From Cyanobium sp. ATX 6F1 (lineage in GTDB: Bacteria > Cyanobacteriota > Cyanobacteriia > PCC-6307 > Cyanobiaceae), in the NCBI RefSeq assembly GCF_024346315.1, contig NZ_JAGQCS010000010.1, positions 29,553-93,552 of the forward strand: DNA of 64,000 bases, written 5' to 3'. Under the pieces are notes generated by a model that ran no database searches, was not told the origin of the DNA, and saw only the letters and a program-made list of their open reading frames with translations. A program made the translations under genes and the position numbers. Below, piece after piece: positions 8,401 through 17,700 of this stretch. Positions within the stretch are counted from its first letter, which is position 1, and each line of letters opens with the position of its first letter.

Positions 8401-9128
8401 CCACCTCCATCTCACTCACACTGCGCATTTGGCGCCAGGAGGCAAGCGAGGTCGCCGGTGCCTTCCAGAGCTACCGGCTAGAGGCCGTGAGCACCGATCT
8501 CTCCCTGCTGGAGACACTCGACCAGCTCAACGAGCAACTGGTCGCTGCCGGCGAGCGACCGGTGCAGTTTGAGCACGACTGCCGCGAGGGCATCTGCGGC
8601 AGCTGTGGTTTCCTTGTGAATGGCCAGGCCCATGGCCCCCAGGCCGCCACCAGTGTCTGCCAGCTTTACCTGCGCGAGTTCGCCGATGGCGCCAGCCTCA
8701 CCCTGGAGCCCTGGCGGGCCCGGGCTTTCCCATTGATCCAAGACCTGGCGGTGGAGCGCGCCGCCCTCGACCGGCTGCTGATCGCCGGTGGCTACTGCTC
8801 GGTGAACACGGGCCAGGCGCCGGAAGCCAATGCCATCCTGGTGGGCCAGGAGCAGGCCCGCTCGGCCTTCGAAACGGCCACCTGCATCGGCTGCGGTGCT
8901 TGTGTGGCCAGCTGCCGCAACGCTTCGGCCAGCCTGTTTGTGGCTGCCAAGCTGGTCCATTTGGGCCAGTTGCCGCAGGGGCAGCCGGAACGGGCGCGCC
9001 GCATCGCCGCCATGCAGGTGGCGATAGCGGCCGAGGGCTTCGGAGGTTGCAGCAGCCACCTGGAGTGCGAAGCGGTGTGCCCGCAGCAGATCTCGGCCGA
9101 CTGGATCAGTTGGATGCACGCAGAATAA
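8397..9128 (+). CDS. sdhB: Succinate dehydrogenase / fumarate reductase iron-sulfur subunit
   Basis: A 243-residue electron-transfer subunit. The [2Fe-2S] ferredoxin domain shows CREGICGSCG and the later TSVCQLY Cys. The C-terminal cluster domain shows CIGCGACVASC ([4Fe-4S]) and CSSHLECEAVCP, giving Cys for the [3Fe-4S] and [4Fe-4S] clusters. All cluster ligands are present. In the first motif the usual CP is CR. Translation is coupled to sdhA by a four-base overlap. The gene ends at the sharp GC drop that opens the AT-rich island. Confidence 0.92.
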   Translation: MTTSISLTLRIWRQEASEVAGAFQSYRLEAVSTDLSLLETLDQLNEQLVAAGERPVQFEHDCREGICGSCGFLVNGQAHGPQAATSVCQLYLREFADGASLTLEPWRARAFPLIQDLAVERAALDRLLIAGGYCSVNTGQAPEANAILVGQEQARSAFETATCIGCGACVASCRNASASLFVAAKLVHLGQLPQGQPERARRIAAMQVAIAAEGFGGCSSHLECEAVCPQQISADWISWMHAE

Positions 9129-9132
9129 AAGT

Positions 9133-9162
9133 TTTACACTCTAGAGAGTACTTTCGTATACA
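9133..9162 (+). promoter_or_regulatory. Candidate sigma-70-type promoter at the island edge
   Basis: TTTACA (9133-9138), an 18-base spacer and TATACA (9157-9162) give a good -35/-10 pair. The -10 box directly touches the first ATG (9163), so transcription would start downstream of that ATG; the real start of the next gene may be Met at 9190 or 9211. The spacer holds the palindrome ACTCTAGAGAGT. Confidence 0.45.
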
Positions 9163-10062
9163 ATGATCCAAAAGCCTAAATTCACAGACATGCACTCCTT
9201 GGCACCCAAAATGAACGAGACCCTGCTCACATGGAGAGAATTCGAAGTCTATTCTCAAAGAATGCTTGCCGCAACAAGGGCCGCGTGCTCAGCCTACAGA
9301 GAAATAATCAGCATCGGCGAATTTGAATTCTACTGCACTAGTTGCAGAGCCTTAGTCAAGGCAAAGCCAACAACAGACTGGAATCTGAGAAACTGCATAT
9401 TATGCCCCCAATGCGGCCTGTCAGGCAGAGAGCGACACTTGCTAGATAATTTAAAGTCACTATCAAAGAATATGCGAAGCAGCAATATATCGATTGCATG
9501 TTTTGAAAGCATAACGCAGTTTGCAGATGTAATTAGGAAGCTCTATCCAGGCGCCCACATGTCCGAGTTTATAGACCAGAATGCCAAGCCGGGATCAATT
9601 CAAATAATAGAAGTACTGCGCGCAGAGTGCATACATCAAGATATCACCAACACAAGCCACGAAGACTCGTCGATTCAGATTATAATACACAGAGACGTCT
9701 ATGAGCACATCCCAAATATAAAATCAGCCCTAAAGGAAGCGCACAGGATTCTAGCATCGAATGGGTACATGATATTCACTATGCCTCTATATGATAGACA
9801 ACAGACAGTGTCAAGATGCGAGATCATAGATGGAACGCTCAGGCATCACTTACCAGAGGCTTACCATGGCAACCCCCTCTCACCCGATGGATCACTTGTT
9901 TTTACAGATCCAGGCATTGATTTTTTTGAAACATGTGAGTCCTCAGGCTTTGCTATAGAGTTGTTTCTTGGCCTTGACATTGCCAAGGGATACTTCCCGG
10001 ATTGCAATCCATATGATATATATCACTCGTGGAATCTATGCTTTATACTTAGAAAAGCCTAG
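9163..10062 (+). CDS. SAM-dependent methyltransferase with N-terminal Cys4 zinc-ribbon
   Basis: 299 residues. Residues about 58-90 carry two Cys pairs (CTSC and CPQC, with another CILC Cys), typical of a zinc ribbon. A class I methyltransferase-like domain follows, with the post-motif HRDVYEHIPNIKSALKEAHR and ILASNGYMIFTMPL. The end (YHGNPLSPDGSLVF and the GIDFFET helix) resembles the methyltransferase at 23261-24145, so they may act on related substrates. Codon use is AT-rich, unlike sdhB next door. A shorter start (9190 or 9211) fits the promoter better. Substrate unknown; glycan or nucleotide-sugar methylation is inferred from neighbours. Confidence 0.7.
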   Translation: MIQKPKFTDMHSLAPKMNETLLTWREFEVYSQRMLAATRAACSAYREIISIGEFEFYCTSCRALVKAKPTTDWNLRNCILCPQCGLSGRERHLLDNLKSLSKNMRSSNISIACFESITQFADVIRKLYPGAHMSEFIDQNAKPGSIQIIEVLRAECIHQDITNTSHEDSSIQIIIHRDVYEHIPNIKSALKEAHRILASNGYMIFTMPLYDRQQTVSRCEIIDGTLRHHLPEAYHGNPLSPDGSLVFTDPGIDFFETCESSGFAIELFLGLDIAKGYFPDCNPYDIYHSWNLCFILRKA

Positions 10063-10089
10063 GCTAAAACCAAAACCTATTCATCTCAA

Positions 10090-10926
10090 ATGAACAAGCA
10101 CATCCAAGAGCTTCACGAAAAAGGATTCACCGTTCTACGAAAGTGCATCAGCGAAGATGCAAGGAAAGATGCCTTAGCAGCATATGACTATATCTGCGCT
10201 GAACGGGCTGCAGAAGCACTAGCTACATCTAAAGCCAACGGCAGAAACTCCCGCCTTGTCAACTCACACCTCGAATCAGAGAAGATTTCCTCACTATTCT
10301 TATCCAAGAGTCTTCTTGACACATGCGACACGTTTTTTGGGGGCCGTAGAAGCGCTATTTATACATCTTTATTCTTTGAGGAGGGGACCAAGCAACCGCT
10401 TCACAGAGATGCGCCAGTATTCTGCACATTCCCAGAAAATTTGTTCCTTGGATGCTGGTTTGCGCTAGAAGATTCACGCATCTCTAATGGCGCCTTAATG
10501 GGGATTCCCGCATCGCACAAGATATTTTACGACGAGCTGAAAAAGAGATATGAAATCGGAGTAGATAGACTTAAAGATTTGCCTGACATCCCTTACAGCG
10601 ATAATGTTTCTTGGAATCAATATCAAAACTACGTTTACGATTCTTGTAGCAAGATTGGACTTGCTTGTGAGCCAATTGAAGTAGATGCATGTGACGTGGT
10701 GGTATGGCATCCACTGTTCGTGCATGGGGGGCTTCCGCATACTTCAGATGCAACCCGCAAGTCGATTGTCATGCATGTGATCCCAGAGGAAGTTGACGTA
10801 CATGGATCGTATCTTTTCTTTAGCCCATACAAGACTTTTGCCCCAAGGCGAATGGAGTTTATAAGCATTGGAAGCTCAGAAAGAAAGATGAAGACTGAGT
10901 GTGTTCACTTTGGAAAAGATGCATAG
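10090..10926 (+). CDS. Phytanoyl-CoA dioxygenase (PhyH)-family Fe(II)/2-oxoglutarate oxygenase
   Basis: 278 residues with the non-haem iron facial triad visible: HRD (His105-x-Asp107 in QPLHRDAPVF) and the distal His212 in WHPLFVHGGLPHTSDATR, with Arg223 placed to bind 2-oxoglutarate. Between them FLGCWFALEDSRISNGALMG and IPASHK match the PhyH core. Such enzymes hydroxylate small molecules, lipids or sugars; the substrate is unknown, and the glycan-gene setting suggests tailoring of a surface molecule. It lies 27 bases after the methyltransferase and two bases before the next gene, so one transcript is likely. AT-rich. Confidence 0.82.
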   Translation: MNKHIQELHEKGFTVLRKCISEDARKDALAAYDYICAERAAEALATSKANGRNSRLVNSHLESEKISSLFLSKSLLDTCDTFFGGRRSAIYTSLFFEEGTKQPLHRDAPVFCTFPENLFLGCWFALEDSRISNGALMGIPASHKIFYDELKKRYEIGVDRLKDLPDIPYSDNVSWNQYQNYVYDSCSKIGLACEPIEVDACDVVVWHPLFVHGGLPHTSDATRKSIVMHVIPEEVDVHGSYLFFSPYKTFAPRRMEFISIGSSERKMKTECVHFGKDA

Positions 10927-10928
10927 AG

Positions 10929-12008
10929 ATGCCACACGGTATGCCCACTGATATATCATTGTTAATCGACAATGGAGAGCTTAGGGACCTAGAGGTTGAC
11001 AACTACTTGCCTGAACGCATACGCTTAATTGATTTTGAATATTACAGAACAGCTACCCATTGTGGCGACAAGCCAGACTTGCTTCACCTAAGCAGGCAAG
11101 AGCTGCTGCTTCATAATATCCGACGAGGAAGATTAGAGGGAAGAGTCTACAATCCACGAATTCTGCAATACCTAGATTCAGGTTTTTATCGTTCAGCCTA
11201 CCCAGAGCTTGATCTTATGGATAATGCTCATGCACGGAAACATTGGCTTTATGATGGAGCTTTTCAGATGAGAGCTCCTAATTCAGTCACGAAGCAGATA
11301 ATGGAGTCATACATACACCTTTTTCAAATGGGAAAGGTTGGATCTAAGTCTATTGAAGAGTCATTGAGGATGGCGGGTCATACCAAGCAAGTAATGCATC
11401 TTCATTTTGCAAATGAGATGATTACTACATATCCCGACTGCTATTATTCATATCCAGAGATTATAAGGGATTCGTCTAGTGATATTTTTTTTATCACAGG
11501 AGTTCGCGAGCCAATTAGTCGTATTCTCAGTGGATGGATAGAGTCAATCAAAAGCCATGCATCGTCAATGAGCCTAAGTTATCTAGAGGATTTACTAGAT
11601 GACCCCATCAGTCTTGAGATGAGCTTGGAAAGAGAGTTAGGTACAATAGCCGATTGGTTTAAACACAATTTTTACTGTGGACTTGATGTTTACTCAAAGC
11701 CATTCAATCAAGAAAGAGGATTTGCGATTGTATCAGGGGCGCGTCACAAGGTTCTTGTATATACAATTGATAAACTTGATGGCCTTTGGGGCGACCTGTC
11801 AGAATTTTTGGGGCTTGACCTTAAATGTACGAGGATTAATGAAACGAGGCTTAAGGGATCTAGAGAACAAGAGCTTCAGAGCAGGATAAGGATGGTTAAG
11901 TTATCACAGAAAATCATAGATAAAGCATTTGATAGTAAATATGTCAGGCATTTCTGGAGCACTGAAGATATTATAAAATTCAAGGGACTGTATGCAGATC
12001 TAGACTAA
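10929..12008 (+). CDS. Sulfotransferase-like / putative capsular polysaccharide synthesis family protein
   Basis: From ATG 10929, two bases after the dioxygenase stop, the product has 359 residues; an upstream in-frame ATG at 10899 lies within that gene. Key motifs are HLFQMGKVGSKSIEESL (P-loop-like PAPS-binding loop) and TGVREPISRILSGWIES (second phosphate-binding element), the hallmarks of the capsular-polysaccharide sulfotransferase-like family. The N-terminal 120 residues are unassigned and carry LDSGFYRSAYPELDLMDNAH, similar in style to tandem units in cyanobacterial glycan proteins. A role in sulfating a surface glycan is inferred. Confidence 0.65.
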   Translation: MPHGMPTDISLLIDNGELRDLEVDNYLPERIRLIDFEYYRTATHCGDKPDLLHLSRQELLLHNIRRGRLEGRVYNPRILQYLDSGFYRSAYPELDLMDNAHARKHWLYDGAFQMRAPNSVTKQIMESYIHLFQMGKVGSKSIEESLRMAGHTKQVMHLHFANEMITTYPDCYYSYPEIIRDSSSDIFFITGVREPISRILSGWIESIKSHASSMSLSYLEDLLDDPISLEMSLERELGTIADWFKHNFYCGLDVYSKPFNQERGFAIVSGARHKVLVYTIDKLDGLWGDLSEFLGLDLKCTRINETRLKGSREQELQSRIRMVKLSQKIIDKAFDSKYVRHFWSTEDIIKFKGLYADLD

Positions 12009-12092
12009 AGTCAATAGGATAATATCCATACAGTGTAGGTGACTATGCTTTCTAGTTTCCTCGTGTCGATAGTAGCTCGTGATTCCTTCATC

Positions 12093-12134
12093 AGTGATCA
12101 TTTTTATCAAGCCTTGCCAAAGTTATTGATCACT
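12093..12134 (+). other. Inverted repeat in the 12.0-12.17 kb spacer
   Basis: AGTGATCA (12093-12100) and TGATCACT (12127-12134) are perfect inverted copies 26 bases apart, ending about 35 bases before the ATG of the next gene. There is no strong T-run. An operator for the 770-residue gene is the simplest reading. Confidence 0.35.
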
Positions 12135-12169
12135 TTAAAATAAGTATTGCAAACTCAGGCAAAAGATCA

Positions 12170-14482
12170 ATGAATTCGTTATCGAAATTTGAAGCCTCAG
12201 ATTCATTCCTTTTGCAATCTAGAGTAGTAGGGTCTCTCCCGCAGAGAGGAGTTCGTTCACCCAATGACGTCGCTATCTCAAGCGGAGATCAGTTATTTCT
12301 CTATGGTGGCTCGAATAATTACTTTAAATCTTACGACGATGATCCTATTTTAGCTACGACTAAGGCTGATTATTGGGTCTATGCAATTGAGAACTGGAAT
12401 AAGTTTTGCAGATCTCACGGCATCTTATTTGCATCTCTAGTAGTTCCTAATAAAGCAACTATTATTCCATATGCATATCCTTGTTCTCTGCCAACTCACA
12501 TAACACCAGTCCTTAAGAGACTGCTTGATTCTGCTAATAAGTTAATTGTGTGTCCCATAGATGACATGAGGCTGTTGAACAGAAGATGCTCAGTTTATCG
12601 ACTACTTGACAGCCACTTGTCCGAGTTTGGTAATACTGTAATTTTTAACAGAATATTGAAATTTCTAGATATTAGCAACGAATTTGAGTTTGATGCTCAG
12701 GTCGTTGAAGTCGCTAATAGTGGTGATCTAGGCGCTCATTTTAATTTAAGTAGCACATTCGAATTGGTAAAACGAATCCAGATAAGAAATGAGCTCAGCA
12801 TATCATTGGATATCTTATCGGAGCCTATTGGATCACATACAGGCCTTGCATATGACGTAGTGAATAATGAAGCATTAGTTGACAAGAGTCTATGCATTTT
12901 TGGAAACTCGTTCATTGATAGGCCGCATGGATGGGGTCTTGCGCCATATTTCTGTAGAATATTTCGGAAGGTTCGTTTTTGCTGGGAATCAGCATTTTAC
13001 CCTGAACTAGTCGAAGACTTTAAACCTGATATTGTTATTTTTCAGACTTGTGAGCGTTTCTTACAGAGAGCTCCGGGCAAGAAACCATATGGTCATTACC
13101 CTCATATCGTTATGAATAGTCAAAGCCTTAATCGTACCTTTTTTCAAATCAAGCAGCCTACCATGATGATACATCCCACTCTTGTTCCTGAGTCTAGTGA
13201 TTACTTAATAGCTCCAACATTTGATTGTAAAATTTATCTTAAGTCGATCTGTCTTGGGAATTATGGGCCTAAAAATCCATTTTGTCTTTTTAGCCTTGCA
13301 CAGCTCAATAAATGGGAGATGCCTAGTTCTAATGAAATTCATTGTGTTTGCTTGGAGTCGAGACAGTTTCAGCGCATAGATATATGTCATTTCACGCAGA
13401 AGTATATAGATAATGGTATCATAGAGCTGTTGCGAAGCTCAGTGAGCCCAGGTAAATGGGAGATATATAGCTTTTATCCACGTTCTAACCAAGCATTTGA
13501 GCTTGCTGTAGGCGTAGTCATTCCTTCGTCATCAAAAGATTTTAAATTGATTCTAAAGTGTGATGGCCGTTTACCAGTCGATCAATTCTACTATCATGAC
13601 GAGAACCTAGGTCAAGCTCATTGGTTTATGCCTGAAAATAATGTAGTTGGTGCAACATATAATTTTGAGAATATGCCAATGGATCCATATCTGTCATTTA
13701 CATTGCAAGTTGAGGATGCTTCCTCGGGTGATATAATTGATTATATGCCCATAACCATTCATACAAATTCTGCTATGCTTGACTGCTTGCCGGATTTAGC
13801 GAGAATTCGCAGGGTAGCTGGCCCTAACGCGAACGCATGTATGTTCCTGAATAGTGGACGAACTAGCTATGATCGACTAAAATATATAGCAAAAAAATAC
13901 GGGAAGGACATCGAAACAGATAAAACATCAATCCTTGACTGGGGTGTTGGTTGTGGTAGAGTAGCAATGCATATGGCCCAGCATAAAAACTTGACTCTAC
14001 AGGGTATTGATATCGATAAGGATAATATTGAATGGTGTTCCAATAACTTACTAGCCGGTATCTATTCGTTTGTAGATCCTTTCCCGCCAACTGTCTTAGA
14101 GAGTCAGTCAATAGACTTGATTTATTCTTGTTCTGTTTTGTCGCATCTAACGCAATCAGCTGCGGACGCTTGGATGCATGAGTTAAAGCGGATTCTTCGG
14201 AACGGCGGAATTGCTTTGCTTTCATTTAATGGGACTTCTAATACGGCTTCATATCTCTCTAAACGGCCAGAAGAGTTTTTGAATGTAATTCAAGATTCAG
14301 GCTTCTTCGATGGTGATACTTGCAAAGAGCTTGATGGATATATACCGGATAGCAGCTACTACAGGGCCTCATTTGTAAACGATGCTTTTTGGGTTAATCT
14401 TTTTCAGAAGTACTTCAATTTGTTGGGAATAGAGTACTCAGTGGTTTCCGGGCATCAGCATATTGCAGTGTTGACTCATTAG
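12170..14482 (+). CDS. AlgJ/AlgX-like SGNH domain fused to a methyltransferase domain
   Basis: 770 residues in three parts. Residues about 40-310 match the SGNH-hydrolase-like fold of alginate O-acetylation proteins: FLYGGSNNYF, an LVVPNKATIIPYAYP strand, LLDSHLSEFG where AlgJ/X have DTHWN, GNSFIDRPHG with the nucleophile Ser block, and PELVEDFKPDIVIFQTCERF. About 310-560 are unassigned, perhaps a beta-rich binding domain. About 565-770 form a class I methyltransferase (ILDWGVGCGRVAMHMA, GIDIDKDNIEW, DLIYSCSVLSHL, LRNGGIALLSF). Acyl or methyl modification of a sugar is inferred. The normal catalytic DxH context is altered (DSH, no Trp). AT-rich. Confidence 0.68.
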   Translation: MNSLSKFEASDSFLLQSRVVGSLPQRGVRSPNDVAISSGDQLFLYGGSNNYFKSYDDDPILATTKADYWVYAIENWNKFCRSHGILFASLVVPNKATIIPYAYPCSLPTHITPVLKRLLDSANKLIVCPIDDMRLLNRRCSVYRLLDSHLSEFGNTVIFNRILKFLDISNEFEFDAQVVEVANSGDLGAHFNLSSTFELVKRIQIRNELSISLDILSEPIGSHTGLAYDVVNNEALVDKSLCIFGNSFIDRPHGWGLAPYFCRIFRKVRFCWESAFYPELVEDFKPDIVIFQTCERFLQRAPGKKPYGHYPHIVMNSQSLNRTFFQIKQPTMMIHPTLVPESSDYLIAPTFDCKIYLKSICLGNYGPKNPFCLFSLAQLNKWEMPSSNEIHCVCLESRQFQRIDICHFTQKYIDNGIIELLRSSVSPGKWEIYSFYPRSNQAFELAVGVVIPSSSKDFKLILKCDGRLPVDQFYYHDENLGQAHWFMPENNVVGATYNFENMPMDPYLSFTLQVEDASSGDIIDYMPITIHTNSAMLDCLPDLARIRRVAGPNANACMFLNSGRTSYDRLKYIAKKYGKDIETDKTSILDWGVGCGRVAMHMAQHKNLTLQGIDIDKDNIEWCSNNLLAGIYSFVDPFPPTVLESQSIDLIYSCSVLSHLTQSAADAWMHELKRILRNGGIALLSFNGTSNTASYLSKRPEEFLNVIQDSGFFDGDTCKELDGYIPDSSYYRASFVNDAFWVNLFQKYFNLLGIEYSVVSGHQHIAVLTH

Positions 14483-14735
14483 TATTAAGTAGAGATGAGC
14501 CATCTTGGTGCTATCTAGAGTATGCCCTTGTTCTCGCTAAGCGTTCCGGCACCTTCAGCGTTTGATATTACTATCTAACGATAGACTATGATAACAAGCT
14601 GTCTGAATTGATCTCTTTCTCGTAGGTCCAGGTATTGACTTGATTGACTATCTTGGGAGGCTTCTTAATTTTGCCTTTGCTTTTATAATAGGTGCAGTTG
14701 TCGTCTAAAACAGATTTATTCTGATCGAAGGATTA
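14483..14735. other. AT-rich convergent spacer
   Basis: About 250 bases between two converging genes. I see no ORF with protein-like composition and no clear hairpin with a T-tract, although both neighbours must terminate here. Confidence 0.4.
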
Positions 14736-17700
14736 TCATGATGCACTGATTTCAGAAGAGAATGAGGCACGAAGCCATTGGCGACACGCCAATTCAAGAG
14801 CGGAAAGCTTGTCCGGATCGCCGCTAAGCGAATACACTAATTTATGAATTTGCTGCGCTTCTTGATAAATAGACTTGGGCCTAGAAAGATTGCGATTAAT
14901 AACACTTTTATCGTGTCTCCTATGATAATTTAAAGGCCTTGAGTGAAACGCAATTGTTCCAAGTTGTGCCAGCCGAATATATGTTATCCAGTCTGCTGAA
15001 TACCTATATGAAAGCAACTCTGGCCAATCAATATCGATTAGCTTCTCTCTCGAGAGCAGGCAGGCACTTGAGTTTGGAATCACATTTGTAACACCCAAGA
15101 GATTTAAAATAAAATCATTACCGCCAAGCACAAAGTCAGATTTAAATATTTGGCCATCTATGCCAGCAATGCCAGCAAAGTAATCAAAATACGTGGAGCC
15201 AACCCTCCCCAACGCATCAGACATATAGCTTTGGCAATAGATAATTGAAAGGTTTAAGGCGCTATTCAAGGATGCCGCACTTGCCAACTCTTGAACTAAG
15301 ATTGGTTCGCAATAATCATCTGCTTCGGCAAGCCAAACATACTGGTAGCTGGCCGAATCGATACCTTTCTTCCACTGGGCAGCAACTGAGCCTGTATTGG
15401 CCTCATTCGCAAGTATTTTAACGGCAATATCAGCATCGATTAATATGCTTGTTGCATAGTCTAAGCTACCGTCTCGCGAGCAGTCATCCAGGAAGATAAT
15501 TTCATCAACGGCCTTAGTCTGTGCAAGAACAGAAGAAAGCCTGCCACCTAAATACCTTTTATAATTATAATTTGGTATGATAGCCGATACTGTGATGGGA
15601 TTCCCAGTAACAGATAAGGGCTTGGCGCTAAATGAGTGCGAATAGTTTAGAAGGTTTTCAAGATAAAAAACATAGTCAAAATTAGAGCGTGCAAATTTGT
15701 GGTTATCTTCAAAGGCTAATCCATCATCAAGTCGCCTCTTGATATACAGAATTGCTTCACTCATCAACCTCTCATTCATATACGGCACAAGCAATCCTCT
15801 TTCTTCATTATCGAGTAGCTCTACAAATCCACCCGCCCCCTCAAATCCGATCACAGGTAGGCCTGCATCGAATGCTTCCATTACGACGCTTGGCAGCGGA
15901 TCTTCTCGACTCGTAAGGAGAAAGATATCACTGGATAGATAGTGCTCAAATGGGAGTGGAAGATTGCCGGTGATAATGATTCTTTCTTCCAGTCCCATAT
16001 TTGTGATATCCGAGCGAATATAAGATTCGATCGATGGGTCGAGCCTGCCCACCCAAACAAACCTTGCTTGACCAATTTGAGAAATAATATTCTGCGCAAC
16101 ACGAATAAACACATCTATACCTTTGCGGAAATCGGCAAATCCACAGGCCATAACAACAAGATCGTCATTTCCAAATCCAAGCTTTGTTCGAAGCTCGCGC
16201 CGCACCGTATGTTTGTTTTGATAGCTCTCGTTGAAATTAATTCCCTGTGGCAATACTCTTGAATATGATAGAGCAAGCTTGAATTCTTTTTTTATTTTAT
16301 CCCTTACATAATTAGTAGAAAAAACAATATCATCGGAATGCGACGCAATTTCGTAGAGGTTCTCTTCTAGCTGATAGGACCGAATCAGGCTTGGAAGCTC
16401 ATGAATCAAATTCGAAACTTTAAACCCATTATCTTTAAGAAACTTGGTGTGTAAGCCCGTAACTATAGTATTGAGAATTGCATGGCCATAGCCTCTAGCC
16501 CTGAGTTCTTGAAGAAGAGCTGACAGCTGTGCTTGATCTTTTGAAAAGCCTTCGCTAAGCACTGTTGTTGGTGCTAGCTTCTTATACGCATCGACCAATT
16601 CACCGCCATTCAAGAGGACTACATAGACTTTATTTCCCATCTTCTTGGTCAGATTTCTGACCATGCTTAGAAGGTTGATTTGTGCGCCATGCATGTGTGC
16701 ATCATGGCCAAATACAACAATATTGTGCTGCCCGCGCTGGCCAATTCCTCCCATGGGGAGTCCGTTTTTATAAGACGTGAACGGCTCAATCCATTTAGCT
16801 TGTTGGCTAGCCTCAAGAGTCGCATTGAGCAGAGCATAGCCAAAATGCTGATCTGGCTCAAGTGTGCAACCTTCTGCCCACTCATTCCAGGCATTAATAA
16901 AGACGAAGCTTTCACTGTATGGGTTCAGATCGTCTCGTGAACAATAGTCGATGCATGATATAAGCCAATCTTGGTATGCCTTAACTGAAAAATTGGCGTA
17001 GATGTGCGCAGTTTCCATGCGCCTTGCGGTATTATCCCAGGCGAGCATGCAGCCCTTGTAAAGTAGATATGGTTCTTTCGGCCTGATTGAGCCACATTGT
17101 GAGTAGAATTGATAATCACGGATTTCACCTGAGAAGCTAGGATCTACACCAAGCTGTTGCCTCTCCTCTTCGCTGAGCTCTCGGCAGTAGGTCAAACCTT
17201 GGTGCTTATGGGGAACACAATGGGGTGGGAACTCAACAGCGGCATCGAACCCCCAGGGCGTGGGATCATCAAATCCGAAACTCTGTACGGCGCAGACGTG
17301 AAGTTCTCCTATGCCGGATGTTCGTGCAAATTCACGCCAGTCTTGAACAGTTTCCTCTGGGCTCTCTAGTTTTTGAGCACAGTAGATTAATAGTAAAGGC
17401 CGTCCGTCCACACGAATGTAGTTCTCATTCTTAAGCGCTGGCTCAAGATCACGAATAAATGCCTTGGTTCCTTCCAAGCTCTGGTTGGCCTCTACCAGCA
17501 CCTCTCCAGACATCCCATCCCAGCTTCTCGTCCAGGTTTCGTTCACCCAGCAGATGCAAAACGGGAAAGGATCCGTCTGCCCGTCCATCAGCATCTCAAG
17601 GGGCTTCTCCAGCAGCTTCTTGCCGTTGAACCAGTAATAGTAGAAACAAAAACCATCAATGCCATATCGCCGTGCTAACTCAAACTGCTTATTCATCGTG

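Noticed and set aside
6337..8415. 692-codon minus-strand frame opposite sdhA
   Set aside because: Antisense shadow; sdhA has intact FAD and active-site motifs.
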